Assembly: GCA_021730785.1 (NCBI GenBank)
Contig: JAKFWF010000033.1
Location: 20,834 to 84,833, forward strand
DNA: 64,000 bases
Source of the DNA: Hyphomicrobiaceae bacterium
GTDB lineage: Bacteria; Pseudomonadota; Alphaproteobacteria; Rhizobiales; Hyphomicrobiaceae
Reading direction: 5' to 3'
This document shows positions 27,071-34,852 of the stretch, piece by piece. Each line of letters opens with the position of its first letter. Positions within the stretch are counted from its first letter, which is position 1. Under the pieces are notes generated by a model. That model saw nothing but the letters and a program-made list of their open reading frames with translations. It had not been told where the DNA came from and searched no databases. Made by a program: the position numbers and the translations under genes.

Positions 27071-30064
27071 TCAAGCGGCGCGGATCTGACAGAGCGTCAC
27101 TTTGCCCTCGTGCATCGCCGTGACCGGATCGAAGCCGTAGGTGGTGACGATGTTGACGCTCTCGCCGAGCACGATCGGGTCGGTGCCGGCGGGATAGTTC
27201 TTGCGCTGGTCTTCGCCCTGGTAGTGACCACCGAAGTGGAACGGCATCCAGGCAACACCGCGGCCGACGCGTTCGGTAACGAGCGCCTTGACCTTCACCT
27301 TCGAGTTATTCTCAGGCCCGTCGACCCACACCCAGCCACCTTCGACGATGCCGCGGGATGCCGCATCCGCCGGATGGATCTCGACGAACATGTCCTGCTG
27401 CAGTTCGGCCAGCCACTTGTTGGAGCGGGTTTCCTCGCCGCCACCCTCGTATTCGACCAAACGGCCGGATGTCAGGATGATCGGGAAGCTCTTGGCCACG
27501 CCCTTGTCGACGGCCGCCTTCTGCACCGAGAAGCCCGCGTTCAAGACACGGAACGAGCGGAAGTCGGGCCGGGTCGGATACTTCGCCACGAGGTCGATGC
27601 GCGGCGAGTAGATCGGCTCACGATGGACCGGCACCGGATCGGGCAAATTCCAGGCATTGGCGCGGGCCTTGGAGTTGCCATAGGGTGCGCAGCCGTGGGC
27701 GATCGCCACGCGCTGGATGCCGCCCGACAGATCGATTGCCCAGGACACGGTGCCTGGCGTGTTGCCGCCGATCTTGGTGATGGTGGCGAGTTCGGCCTCC
27801 GTCAGGTCCTTGTCCCAGCCGAGCTTCTGCAGCACGGCATAGGTGAACTCTGGATAGCCGTCCTTGATCTCTGAGCCGAGCGAGTACGAGCCCTCGGCCA
27901 GCATGTTCTGCTTGGTCTCGACCTCGGTCTCGACGCCGGCTGCGTCCTTTTGCTTGGTCTTGATGACACGCTCGGTGCCAAAGCGCGCACGGAACGTGCC
28001 GCCGCCGTCCTTGACGTGCAGGTTGGTGTTGTACAGCAGCGGCGAACCAGGATGCTTGTGGGCCGGCGTACCCCAGCACGGCCAGGGCAGACCATAGTGT
28101 TCGCCGGCAATTTCCGCAGGCGCATCGGCCTTCGCCTTCAGGGTCACGATGTCGAAGTGGTCCTGGTTCTTCATGTGCGTCTTGATGCGTTCAGGCGACT
28201 GGCCGCTGTAGCCAGTCGAGAAGCCGCCGCGATTGATCTCGCGCAACACCGATTCGGCTTCCGGCTCGTCGCCGAACTTGCCTTTCACCAACTTGATGTT
28301 CTTGAACATCTTGTCGGCGTAGCCAAGCCGCTTGGCGAGTTCATAGATCGCCCAGTAGTCGTTGGCGGATTCGAAGATCGGCTCGACGATCTTTTCGCCC
28401 CACTGGATCGAACGATTGGAGGCCGTGCGTGACCCCTCGCACTCCAGGCTGGTCGAGATCGGCAGCAGGTAGGTGCCGTTCTTGCGGCCGGCGAGCGACA
28501 CGAAATTGGTCGGGTGCGGATCGGCGACCACGAGCAGCTCAAGGGCTGCGAGACCTTTCACCATCTCGGGCATGCGCGGCACGGTGTTGCCGCCGTGGCC
28601 GAAGATGATCGCAGCCTTCAGATTGTCGCGCTGGTCGATCTGGTCCTTCGGCACGGTGACGGCGTCGAACCAGCGGGTCGACGGGATGCCCGGCAAGGTG
28701 CGGAAGTTAATCTTGGTGTTGTTCGGCCCGTCCTTCTTGTCGAAGCGGCTGTCGAGCCATTCGAAGTCCACTTCCCAGACGCGTGCCCAGTGCTTCCAGG
28801 CGTTGTCGTCGAGGCCGTAGTAGAGCGGCAAGGTGATGACGTCGAGGCCAAGGTCGGTCGCGCCCTGCACGTTGGTGTGGCCGCGGAAGATGTTGGCGCC
28901 GGTGCCGGGCGCGCCGACGTTGCCGGTGGCGAGCAGCAAGATGCAGTAGGCGCGCACGTTGGCGGTGCCGACCGTGTGCTGGGTCGCGCCCATGCACCAG
29001 ATCAGGGTCGAGGGCTTCTCCTTGGCAAACAACTCGGCGACGCGCTTCAATTGGGCGCCGGGAACACCGGTGACGTCTTCAACCGTCTTGGGGTCCCACT
29101 TCTTTGCTTCGGCGCGGATCTCATCCATGCCGTTGACGCGTTGGGCAATGAAGTTCTTGTCCTCCCAGCCGTTCTCGAAGATGTGCCACAACAGGCCGTA
29201 GATCACCGGGATGTCGGTGCCCGAGCGGATGCGCACATACTCGGTCGCATGTGCGGCCGTGCGTGTCATGCGCGGATCGATGACGATCAGGTTGGCGCGG
29301 TTGGTTTCCTTGCCGGTCAGCACGTGCTGCAGCGATACCGGATGCGCTTCGGCCGGATTGCCGCCCATGATGATCATGGTCTTGGCATTGCGGATGTCGT
29401 TGTAGGAGTTGGTCTGCGCGCCGTAGCCCCAGGTGTTGGCGACGCCGGCAACCGTGGTCGAGTGGCAGATGCGGGCCTGATGGTCGACCGAGTTGGTACC
29501 CCAAAAGGCTGCCATCTTGCGATAGAGGTAGGCGCCCTCGTTGGTGAATTTGGCCGAGCCCAGCCACCACACCGACTCGGGTCCCGACTTCTCGCGGATC
29601 TCCAGCATCTTGGTCGAAATTTCATCCAACGCCTGCTTCCAGGACACCCTCTGGTACTGGCCGTCGACGAGCTTCAGCGGGTACTTTAAGCGGCGGTCGC
29701 CGAACACGATCTCGCGGATCGCGGCGCCCTTGGCACAGTGCGTGCCGCGGTTGATCGGGCTGTCGTAGGACGGCTCCTGGCCAACCCACACGCCGTTCTG
29801 CACTTCCGCCGTCACCGTGCAGCCGACGGAGCAGTGCGTACAAATGTTCTTCTTGATGTCGAACGGCTTGGCGAAATCCATGGGTGTGACGGCCTGTGCC
29901 GGCTGCACCGTGGCAGCGCCAAGCGTACCGACGGCGGCAAGGCCGGTTGCTGTTATGCCGGCATTGCGCAGGAAGGCACGGCGGTCGAGCGGGGCTGCAC
30001 CAGATACAGTCATGGGTGCCGGGCGCGAGCGGCGGGTGGTCTTATCGAGGCGTTTGGTCAGCAT
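27071..30064 (-). CDS. fdhA: Tat-exported formate dehydrogenase alpha subunit (Mo/W-bis-MGD, cysteine type)
   Basis: This 997-residue catalytic subunit oxidises formate to CO2. It has a twin-arginine signal (DRRAFLRNAG, arginines 28-29) and a 4Fe-4S motif CTHCSVGCTV with a further cysteine in GTHCAKGAA. The metal ligand position in HQARICHSTTV (about residue 200) is cysteine where E. coli FdnG has selenocysteine, so no SelC/SECIS is needed. The length and C-terminal dinucleotide-binding domain (WVWVDGPE...VAWMPFHFGG) fit FdnG/FDH3. Start ATG 30064 is backed by GGGGA. It lies 51 bp after a small Tat-signal gene and is followed by fdhB and fdhI, giving a periplasm-facing quinone-reducing complex. 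Confidence 0.96.
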   Translation of the reverse strand: MLTKRLDKTTRRSRPAPMTVSGAAPLDRRAFLRNAGITATGLAAVGTLGAATVQPAQAVTPMDFAKPFDIKKNICTHCSVGCTVTAEVQNGVWVGQEPSYDSPINRGTHCAKGAAIREIVFGDRRLKYPLKLVDGQYQRVSWKQALDEISTKMLEIREKSGPESVWWLGSAKFTNEGAYLYRKMAAFWGTNSVDHQARICHSTTVAGVANTWGYGAQTNSYNDIRNAKTMIIMGGNPAEAHPVSLQHVLTGKETNRANLIVIDPRMTRTAAHATEYVRIRSGTDIPVIYGLLWHIFENGWEDKNFIAQRVNGMDEIRAEAKKWDPKTVEDVTGVPGAQLKRVAELFAKEKPSTLIWCMGATQHTVGTANVRAYCILLLATGNVGAPGTGANIFRGHTNVQGATDLGLDVITLPLYYGLDDNAWKHWARVWEVDFEWLDSRFDKKDGPNNTKINFRTLPGIPSTRWFDAVTVPKDQIDQRDNLKAAIIFGHGGNTVPRMPEMVKGLAALELLVVADPHPTNFVSLAGRKNGTYLLPISTSLECEGSRTASNRSIQWGEKIVEPIFESANDYWAIYELAKRLGYADKMFKNIKLVKGKFGDEPEAESVLREINRGGFSTGYSGQSPERIKTHMKNQDHFDIVTLKAKADAPAEIAGEHYGLPWPCWGTPAHKHPGSPLLYNTNLHVKDGGGTFRARFGTERVIKTKQKDAAGVETEVETKQNMLAEGSYSLGSEIKDGYPEFTYAVLQKLGWDKDLTEAELATITKIGGNTPGTVSWAIDLSGGIQRVAIAHGCAPYGNSKARANAWNLPDPVPVHREPIYSPRIDLVAKYPTRPDFRSFRVLNAGFSVQKAAVDKGVAKSFPIILTSGRLVEYEGGGEETRSNKWLAELQQDMFVEIHPADAASRGIVEGGWVWVDGPENNSKVKVKALVTERVGRGVAWMPFHFGGHYQGEDQRKNYPAGTDPIVLGESVNIVTTYGFDPVTAMHEGKVTLCQIRAA

Positions 30065-30115
30065 GGGCAGTTCCCCAAAAATTACGGTGGCGTGCGGGCG
30101 GGATGGCGGCAGCCG

Positions 30116-30325
30116 TCACAGGTAGCGGTTGGTGGCGTAGAATTTCTTGACGTGTGCGCTCTCGCGATAGCGGGCTTTTTTCTTGTCAGTGGTGCTTTCG
30201 GCGGCCAGCGCCGGGCTCGTCGTGGTGACGCCGGCTGCGACCGTGGCAGCACCTGCTGCCCCCGTGCCGATGCCTTTGAGGAAGCCGCGGCGGTCGAGGG
30301 TGGTGTCGGTCTTGGACTTGGCCAT
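30116..30325 (-). CDS. Small Tat-signal protein of formate dehydrogenase regions (TIGR02811-like)
   Basis: The 69-residue protein is almost entirely a twin-arginine signal: LDRRGFLKGIGTGAAGAAT, a hydrophobic stretch to ALAAES, then a short basic tail KKKARYRESAHVKKFYATNRYL. Such proteins are found immediately upstream of fdhA in many bacteria. Their length and conserved Y(R/K)ES-H(V/I)--FY-T-RY end suggest a small periplasmic or membrane-tethered accessory. CGGAG precedes ATG 30325. The HTH-TorD gene ends 17 bp before it, so they are co-transcribed. Confidence 0.88.
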   Translation of the reverse strand: MAKSKTDTTLDRRGFLKGIGTGAAGAATVAAGVTTTSPALAAESTTDKKKARYRESAHVKKFYATNRYL

Positions 30326-30342
30326 GTGTGGTCTCCGGTCGT

Positions 30343-31122
30343 TCAAGCAGCGATTGCAAGGGCGCGGGTTTCGATATCGATCCAGTGCCGGCCGACATCG
30401 GCAACGGCACGGTAGAACTTGGCGGACGGGGCAACGGCAATGTCAGCAAACAGTCGCGGTACCCAGGTCTCGATGTGGGCGGCAAAGAACGCGTCCTGGG
30501 CGGTGATCGGCACTCGATAGGTGCCATCGATCATGCCGGCCATCGCGTCAAACAGGGTGGCGATGTTGTCTTCGGGTTCATGCAATCCGGCGCGACGCTC
30601 GATGCCGAAGCGTTCCAGATCCTGGCGGACGGCGGCCAATGGCCGCTCGTGCAGGAAGCCCGCGAGGTAGAACGAGGCATAGGGCAGCACCTCGCCGCGA
30701 CCGACGCCGACGAACAGCTTGAAGAACTCTTCACCCGCCCGCGCCTCGGTCGTGGCGCGGGCCGCATCGGCCAGCGCGATCCAGGCGAAACCAAGTGCCG
30801 AGGCATCGCCGGTGACCTTGGCGACCTGATCGAGCAGCGCCTGCTTCGGTGGCCTGGCCAGCAGGTTCGCCAGCAGCAGGTAGCCCCTCGCGCGCGCCAG
30901 ATCGATGTCGTCGAGTTCGACTGCCGGCGCCTTCGGATCATTGAACAGGTCTGGACGCAGGATGTTTCGCGACACGCCGGTCGCCGCTTCGATGGCCGTG
31001 ACGCGATCGGCTGGCACGCGCTTCCAGCCGGAAACGGAGGGCTGGGCAATTTCGAGCGCACGGGCCAGGGCGCCGATACCGCCCGCCGCATCTATCGCTC
31101 GCTGTAAGCCTTGATCGCGCAT
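30343..31122 (-). CDS. TorD-family chaperone with N-terminal YdaS-like helix-turn-helix domain
   Basis: The 259-residue protein joins two parts. Residues 1-58 (LQRAIDAAGGIGALARALEI, SVSGWKRVPADRVTAIEAA, SRNILRPDLF) are a Cro/YdaS-type DNA-binding domain. Residues 75-255 are an all-helical TorD/DmsD domain with LLLANLLARPP, EEFFKLFVGVGRGEVLPYASFYL, HEPEDNIATLFDAMAGMI and the late block AAHIETWVPRLF. TorD proteins bind Tat signals and insert the molybdenum cofactor. The fusion implies that the chaperone may also control its own operon, perhaps sensing free FdhA leader. AGGGG precedes ATG 31122, and direct repeats lie 19 bp upstream of it. Confidence 0.88.
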   Translation of the reverse strand: MRDQGLQRAIDAAGGIGALARALEIAQPSVSGWKRVPADRVTAIEAATGVSRNILRPDLFNDPKAPAVELDDIDLARARGYLLLANLLARPPKQALLDQVAKVTGDASALGFAWIALADAARATTEARAGEEFFKLFVGVGRGEVLPYASFYLAGFLHERPLAAVRQDLERFGIERRAGLHEPEDNIATLFDAMAGMIDGTYRVPITAQDAFFAAHIETWVPRLFADIAVAPSAKFYRAVADVGRHWIDIETRALAIAA

Positions 31123-31140
31123 TCGCCCCTAGCCACATTT

Positions 31141-31163
31141 TTGATCAGTCAATTTGATCAGTC
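31141..31163. promoter_or_regulatory. Direct repeat TTGATCAGTC x2, candidate operator
   Basis: TTGATCAGTC occurs at 31141-31150 and again at 31154-31163, a 13-bp period, ending 19 bp upstream of the HTH-TorD ATG. Each copy contains the TGATCA palindrome. The spacing does not fit an FNR/FixK box. Its position suggests a binding site for a regulator, possibly the HTH domain encoded just downstream. Confidence 0.45.
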
Positions 31164-31227
31164 GAACGGCCGCTCTTGGTGGCGGTGCCGTAGGATCGAC
31201 CTCTCCGTGCTAGCAGGCGCCGTAATT

Positions 31228-31244
31228 CATAGGAAGTACCTATG
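31228..31244. promoter_or_regulatory. Perfect palindrome CATAGG-N5-CCTATG, candidate operator
   Basis: CATAGG (31228-31233) and CCTATG (31239-31244) with a 5-base centre lie 106 bp upstream of the HTH-TorD start, in the only sizeable non-coding gap between the two arms of the formate dehydrogenase locus. No terminator-like T-run follows, so a protein-binding site is more likely than a hairpin terminator. Confidence 0.4.
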
Positions 31245-31329
31245 CGACATAAAACAGACTTGTGATCATTCCAGAACAATCGGCCGAGCCCAATCAGTTA
31301 GCACATGCAGCAATACTCAGGAGCATGAG

Positions 31330-31986
31330 CTACGTGGGCAACGCCCCGCCGTGACGACGGCGCGTGGGCTGTTTGGCGAGTTTGGTGTCACGCTGCGAAG
31401 CATCTGAAATTTGAGCATTTTCCACTGGCTCCGTGGCGGGCGCTGGTGCATCAGCCGGGACTGGCACAGCCAACGCGACTTGCGGGCCGCTGGGGTCACC
31501 GGCCGCCGCATGGGTCGTTTCAATCTGTTGCGGTGCAGCATCCTGATCGGATGCGCTGACGGTCGCGGCGTCCGCAGTGGTGGTTTTTTCTACGAGCACC
31601 GTCTGCGTCGCCTGCGCCATCCACACGCTGATGTCGGTGCCCTCGGCCAGATCCTGGAACAACCCGGGAATACCGCCCGGCGCGTTGAAATCCCACTGGT
31701 TCTCGGCCACCTCGACGAAGTCGCGGATCGCCGGGTCGAGCGCCCACATGCGGCGCAGCGCCAGCTTCTGCAACGCTTCCGGCACGCCCTTGCGCAGAAA
31801 GCCGGTGATGTCGCTGTCCACGGTCAGATCTTCGATCCTGGGCAGTTTGGTGAGGTCGACCTCGGGTTCGGGTTCTGGCGCGGCGGCTTCCGGCGGCGGC
31901 ATGGGCGCGGTCTTTGGCCGTGCGGCGTCCTGTTTTTGGCGGGCCCAGCGGGTGAGAAACGATTCGTCCGGCCGGTCATTGCTCAT
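31330..31986 (-). CDS. DUF3306-domain protein
   Basis: The 218-residue soluble protein begins ESFLTRWARQKQDAAR, the family opening. A proline-rich linker follows, then the conserved core KLPRIEDLTVDSDITGFLRKGVPEALQKLALRRMWA, DPAIRDFVEVAENQWDFN and PGGIPGF/LFQDL. The C-terminal 90 residues are low-complexity. DUF3306 and DUF3305 proteins occur almost only beside formate dehydrogenase genes; their biochemical task is unknown. Its ATG overlaps the DUF3305 stop by 4 bp, and it is the last gene of the upstream arm. Confidence 0.9.
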   Translation of the reverse strand: MSNDRPDESFLTRWARQKQDAARPKTAPMPPPEAAAPEPEPEVDLTKLPRIEDLTVDSDITGFLRKGVPEALQKLALRRMWALDPAIRDFVEVAENQWDFNAPGGIPGLFQDLAEGTDISVWMAQATQTVLVEKTTTADAATVSASDQDAAPQQIETTHAAAGDPSGPQVALAVPVPADAPAPATEPVENAQISDASQRDTKLAKQPTRRRHGGALPT

Positions 31987-32486
31987 GACGGCTCCTCGCC
32001 GGTCGATCCATCGCGCCAGCGCACGTCGTGCGGACGGTTATCACGCTTGCGCTTGATGATCGGCCGCTCGACGTGATGGCCGGCGATGAAGGCCGCGACC
32101 ACGCCCGCGATTTCCACCGGCATATCAACGGTTTCGACGATGTTGTTGCCGGCTTCGGTCGCACCTTCCCCTTCGGCCGGGTCGGCGGTGACGAGCGCCA
32201 CGTGAATGGGCGGCGCATCGCCCTCGGCACGCATCACGACCCACAGTTTCGGCGTGCCACTCGCCAGATTGTCGCGATAGTTGGCGGTGTCGGTAGAATA
32301 CAGGCTGATTGGGAATTCACCCGCGTAGAAGCGCGTGGCATCCGCGTTGCCACCGAGCGGGGTCCAGGGCGCGACCTCGGGTGCGGCGGGAAAAATCGTC
32401 ACCGGCCGCCACGCGACGCCGCCCCACGCGCCGCTCAAGCGGCGGCGTTCGACGACGAGACCGACCGTGATCTGCTCTTCGATCAT
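31983..32486 (-). CDS. DUF3305-domain protein
   Basis: The 167-residue protein starts ITVGLVVERRRLSGAWGGVAWRPV, then shows FYAGEFPISLYSTDTANYRDNL, KLWVVMR and VDMPVEIAGVVAAFIAGHHVERPIIKRKR, the DUF3305 signature. It has no membrane segment and no cysteine pair, so a protein-protein role in enzyme assembly is more likely than electron transfer. Start and stop codons overlap those of its neighbours by 4 bp on both sides, indicating strict co-translation with DUF6352 and DUF3306. Confidence 0.9.
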   Translation of the reverse strand: MIEEQITVGLVVERRRLSGAWGGVAWRPVTIFPAAPEVAPWTPLGGNADATRFYAGEFPISLYSTDTANYRDNLASGTPKLWVVMRAEGDAPPIHVALVTADPAEGEGATEAGNNIVETVDMPVEIAGVVAAFIAGHHVERPIIKRKRDNRPHDVRWRDGSTGEEPS

Positions 32487-33505
32487 GCGCGCTTCTCGGC
32501 AATGGGGAGTCCGGTGACGAGGTTCTGCGGCTTGACGCGGATGATGCGGTTCGTGGTCATGCCGAGGATGAGATAGGTCGGGTGCCCCTTGACGCGATCG
32601 AGCATATCGCCCGCATCATCGAACGTCAGGCTGAACAGCGCGACGATGCGCTCACGCCCCTGCTCGGGCGGCTCATCGCCGGCCCACAGTGCGTTGCCGA
32701 TGCGCGTGCCCTCCTGGTCGAGACCGGCAAACCACTGCCAATCGGCGCGCTCCAGCCGCTCGATCGCCTCGACCTTGACGGCGAGGCCATGCATGTGCCG
32801 CACCCACCGCTCGATCACCTCGGCGAAGGCGGTCCGGGCGCGCTGGCCGAACCGGAAGTCCATGACCATGTGATGAGCGTCGCTGTGATCGAAGTAGTGA
32901 TCGGCGTTGTCGGCCGTCATCACATCGAGGTTGCGCGCCTTGGCATCGCCGAACACGGCGACCAGGGGCGATGAATGATCGGTGACGTTGGTGCCGTCGA
33001 CCAGTTCCTCGTCGGCCAGTAGCATGATGCCGTCCTTGATGGTCAGTCGCTGGGGCCGGAACAGGAGTTCGGCCGCCCGCAAGATCAAGGGATCAGCCTC
33101 GCCATCGAGCATGTTGCGGGCGATCACATGCACCAGTTGGGCGAGGAACAGCGGCGGGACCGCTACTTTCGGCGCCCGCACCAGCTTCAGATAGGCAGCT
33201 TCAAGGGTCGGCGCCGCCAGCAGCGCATCGCGGAAGGACACGAGGAACTGCCAGTTCTCGCGCGCGTCACGATCGGCGATGTCGCGGATCTCGGCCGGCA
33301 CAACCGCCGCACGGGGCGTGCGCGCGAGCTTCTGGTACACGGCGCGCTCGACGATGCAGGCGTCGTCCGGCGGCATGACCTCGGGGCGGGCGAGGTAGAC
33401 CTTCAGGAACTCGTCAGTGACGATGAGGCGGCCGTGCTCGTCATGGTCGAGCAGATGGTGGCCGCTGGACAGCCAGAAATCGCGCACATGTTCGTCGTCG
33501 CTCAT
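32483..33505 (-). CDS. DUF6352-family protein of the formate dehydrogenase locus
   Basis: This 340-residue soluble protein begins MSDDEHVRDFWLSSGHHLLD, followed by GRLIVTDEFLKVYLARPEVMPPDDAC. Other notable stretches are FGDAKARNLDVMTADNADHYFDHSDAHHMVMDFRFG and the C-terminal PTYLILGMTTNRIIRVKPQNL. I know it only as a conserved partner in alphaproteobacterial formate dehydrogenase clusters (DUF6352); no catalytic motif is recognised, although the His/Asp-rich stretch YFDHSDAHHMVMDF could bind metal. ATG 33505 overlaps the stop of the preceding DUF6505 gene. Confidence 0.8.
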   Translation of the reverse strand: MSDDEHVRDFWLSSGHHLLDHDEHGRLIVTDEFLKVYLARPEVMPPDDACIVERAVYQKLARTPRAAVVPAEIRDIADRDARENWQFLVSFRDALLAAPTLEAAYLKLVRAPKVAVPPLFLAQLVHVIARNMLDGEADPLILRAAELLFRPQRLTIKDGIMLLADEELVDGTNVTDHSSPLVAVFGDAKARNLDVMTADNADHYFDHSDAHHMVMDFRFGQRARTAFAEVIERWVRHMHGLAVKVEAIERLERADWQWFAGLDQEGTRIGNALWAGDEPPEQGRERIVALFSLTFDDAGDMLDRVKGHPTYLILGMTTNRIIRVKPQNLVTGLPIAEKRA

Positions 33506-34074
33506 GGTTTTGCCGCCCGCGCCGCCGCGGTGAGATCGAACGTATCGTCGGCGGTCTCCGCGGCGGCGTCGTCTTCGACCAGGGCGAAGGCGCCGGCACT
33601 GCACGGCATGGCGGTCGCCTGTTTGGCGTCGGCCGCGTGAAACGTGCGGAACTGCTCGGAAATGCTGCCATCGGCGGTCAGCGTGCGGTGGACGGCGACC
33701 AGCGTCTGCACCGGATGCTGGGCGAGGCTCTCGGCAAAGGCGATCTCGTCCGCGGCGGCGGCCTGGGCGGCAGTGAGATCGGGCGCATCGTGGGCATCGA
33801 ACAGGTGGCGGGCCAGGGCCAACATCGCGTCATGGCGCTCATCGGGTGTCGCCTCGACCACCACCGCCAACGTCGACCAGCCGAATGTCGAGAGGCCGAG
33901 AAAGCCCGAGCGGAACGCTTGTTTCGGCCGCCCGTGCAAGATTGCCGGGTTGTCGTCCCAGAACTTGAACGTGCCGGTTACCGCCCATTCGCCGGCCGCG
34001 GCTGCGCGCTCGAACACGAAGGTGTCCGAGGCATCGAGGCGGAGGGTGCGCAGCAGTTTCGTCGTCACAGCCAT
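33502..34074 (-). CDS. DUF6505-family protein of the formate dehydrogenase locus
   Basis: This 190-residue protein starts TTKLLRTLRLDASDTFVFERAA, with GEWAVTGTFKFWD, RSGFLGLSTFGWSTLAVVVEAT and ALARHLFDAHDAP. It has no membrane helix, no cysteine clusters and no nucleotide-binding motif. The family is known to me only from conservation next to the biotin/lipoate-ligase-like and DUF6352 genes. It overlaps the upstream ligase-like gene by 10 bp and the downstream gene by 4 bp. Confidence 0.78.
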   Translation of the reverse strand: MAVTTKLLRTLRLDASDTFVFERAAAAGEWAVTGTFKFWDDNPAILHGRPKQAFRSGFLGLSTFGWSTLAVVVEATPDERHDAMLALARHLFDAHDAPDLTAAQAAAADEIAFAESLAQHPVQTLVAVHRTLTADGSISEQFRTFHAADAKQATAMPCSAGAFALVEDDAAAETADDTFDLTAAARAAKP

Positions 34075-34805
34075 GGGTCACCGGTGGCGGGGTCCAGCCA
34101 TTGGGGCGTCGCCAGTGCCGCCGTCAAGGGCCGCCGCGCGGTATCCTTGTGGCCGGGCAGTTGTCGCTCGATCAGATCGCCGTTTTTGTCGATGCGGTGG
34201 CGGATGCCGGCCGTTTTCTGCAGGCGCGCGACGTAGCGATCGGCAACGCTGGTGAAGCCCTTGGCGTTCCAGCCGTCGAAGGCTGCCATCAAATGCCGCG
34301 CGAAGCCCTCGATGATGCGGTTGCCGTCCATCATCTCGAAGCCCTCGCTCGCGAGGCTGGTGCCGCGTTTGAAGCTCGTGTCGGCGGTCATTTCGACGAT
34401 GCTGCGCACATGCACACCGAGCACGAGCCAGTCGGGCGCCTCTGTCTCAATCGAACCGGGTGCCACCGCCAACCGGCAGCCGCCGATGATGCCGCCGTCG
34501 AGTATGATCGTATCGGGCCAGCCGAACACCAGCGGCTTTTCCGGCGGGCAATGCAGGGCGAGCGCGTCGGCCGCCGCATTCATGCCGGCGTACAGCGCAC
34601 CGCGCGCTTCCGCGAGCGGTTGCTCAGGCTCGAGCACCACGGCCGCCTCGATGCCGTCGAACCGGCAAACCCACACCAGCGTGCCAGCGCCACTGTCCGC
34701 TGCGATCGCCTGTGCGTGGCCAAACGCATCGCGGAATTCGCGCAGGGGCACGGCCTGGAAGCCTGGCGGCAGATCGAGGGCGTGGGGGGCTGCGTGCATA
34801 CTCAT
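34065..34805 (-). CDS. Biotin/lipoate-protein-ligase-like protein (DUF4444)
   Basis: The 246-residue protein resembles the biotin/lipoate ligase A/B fold: AGTLVWVCRFDGIEAAVVLEPEQPLAEAR, FGWPDTIILDGGIIGGCRLA and DWLVLGVHVRS, followed by a C-terminal DUF4444-type domain (GFARHLMAAFDGWNAKGF). In true ligases the corresponding GWPND-(K/I)-GGI motif places the catalytic lysine; here WPDTIILDGGIIGG lacks an obvious lysine, so ligase activity is doubtful. It opens the five-gene overlapping arm. The start is uncertain among ATG 34814, 34805 and 34799. Confidence 0.78.
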   Translation of the reverse strand: MSMHAAPHALDLPPGFQAVPLREFRDAFGHAQAIAADSGAGTLVWVCRFDGIEAAVVLEPEQPLAEARGALYAGMNAAADALALHCPPEKPLVFGWPDTIILDGGIIGGCRLAVAPGSIETEAPDWLVLGVHVRSIVEMTADTSFKRGTSLASEGFEMMDGNRIIEGFARHLMAAFDGWNAKGFTSVADRYVARLQKTAGIRHRIDKNGDLIERQLPGHKDTARRPLTAALATPQWLDPATGDPWL

Positions 34806-34852
34806 CTTGCACATTTCTATATTGTGGCCGACACAGCGGCAACACTCCTCAC

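Noticed and set aside
28514..29689. 391-codon open frame on the plus strand
   Set aside because: Antisense to fdhA, no motif, composition typical of a reverse-frame shadow.
27071..30064. Selenocysteine-containing formate dehydrogenase
   Set aside because: The metal-ligand codon in QARICHS is TGC (cysteine); no in-frame TGA is present in the gene.
31141..31163. FNR/FixK box before the HTH-TorD gene
   Set aside because: TTGA and TCAA half-sites are separated by 4 instead of 6 bases, so the anaerobox consensus is not met; kept only as an unknown direct repeat.
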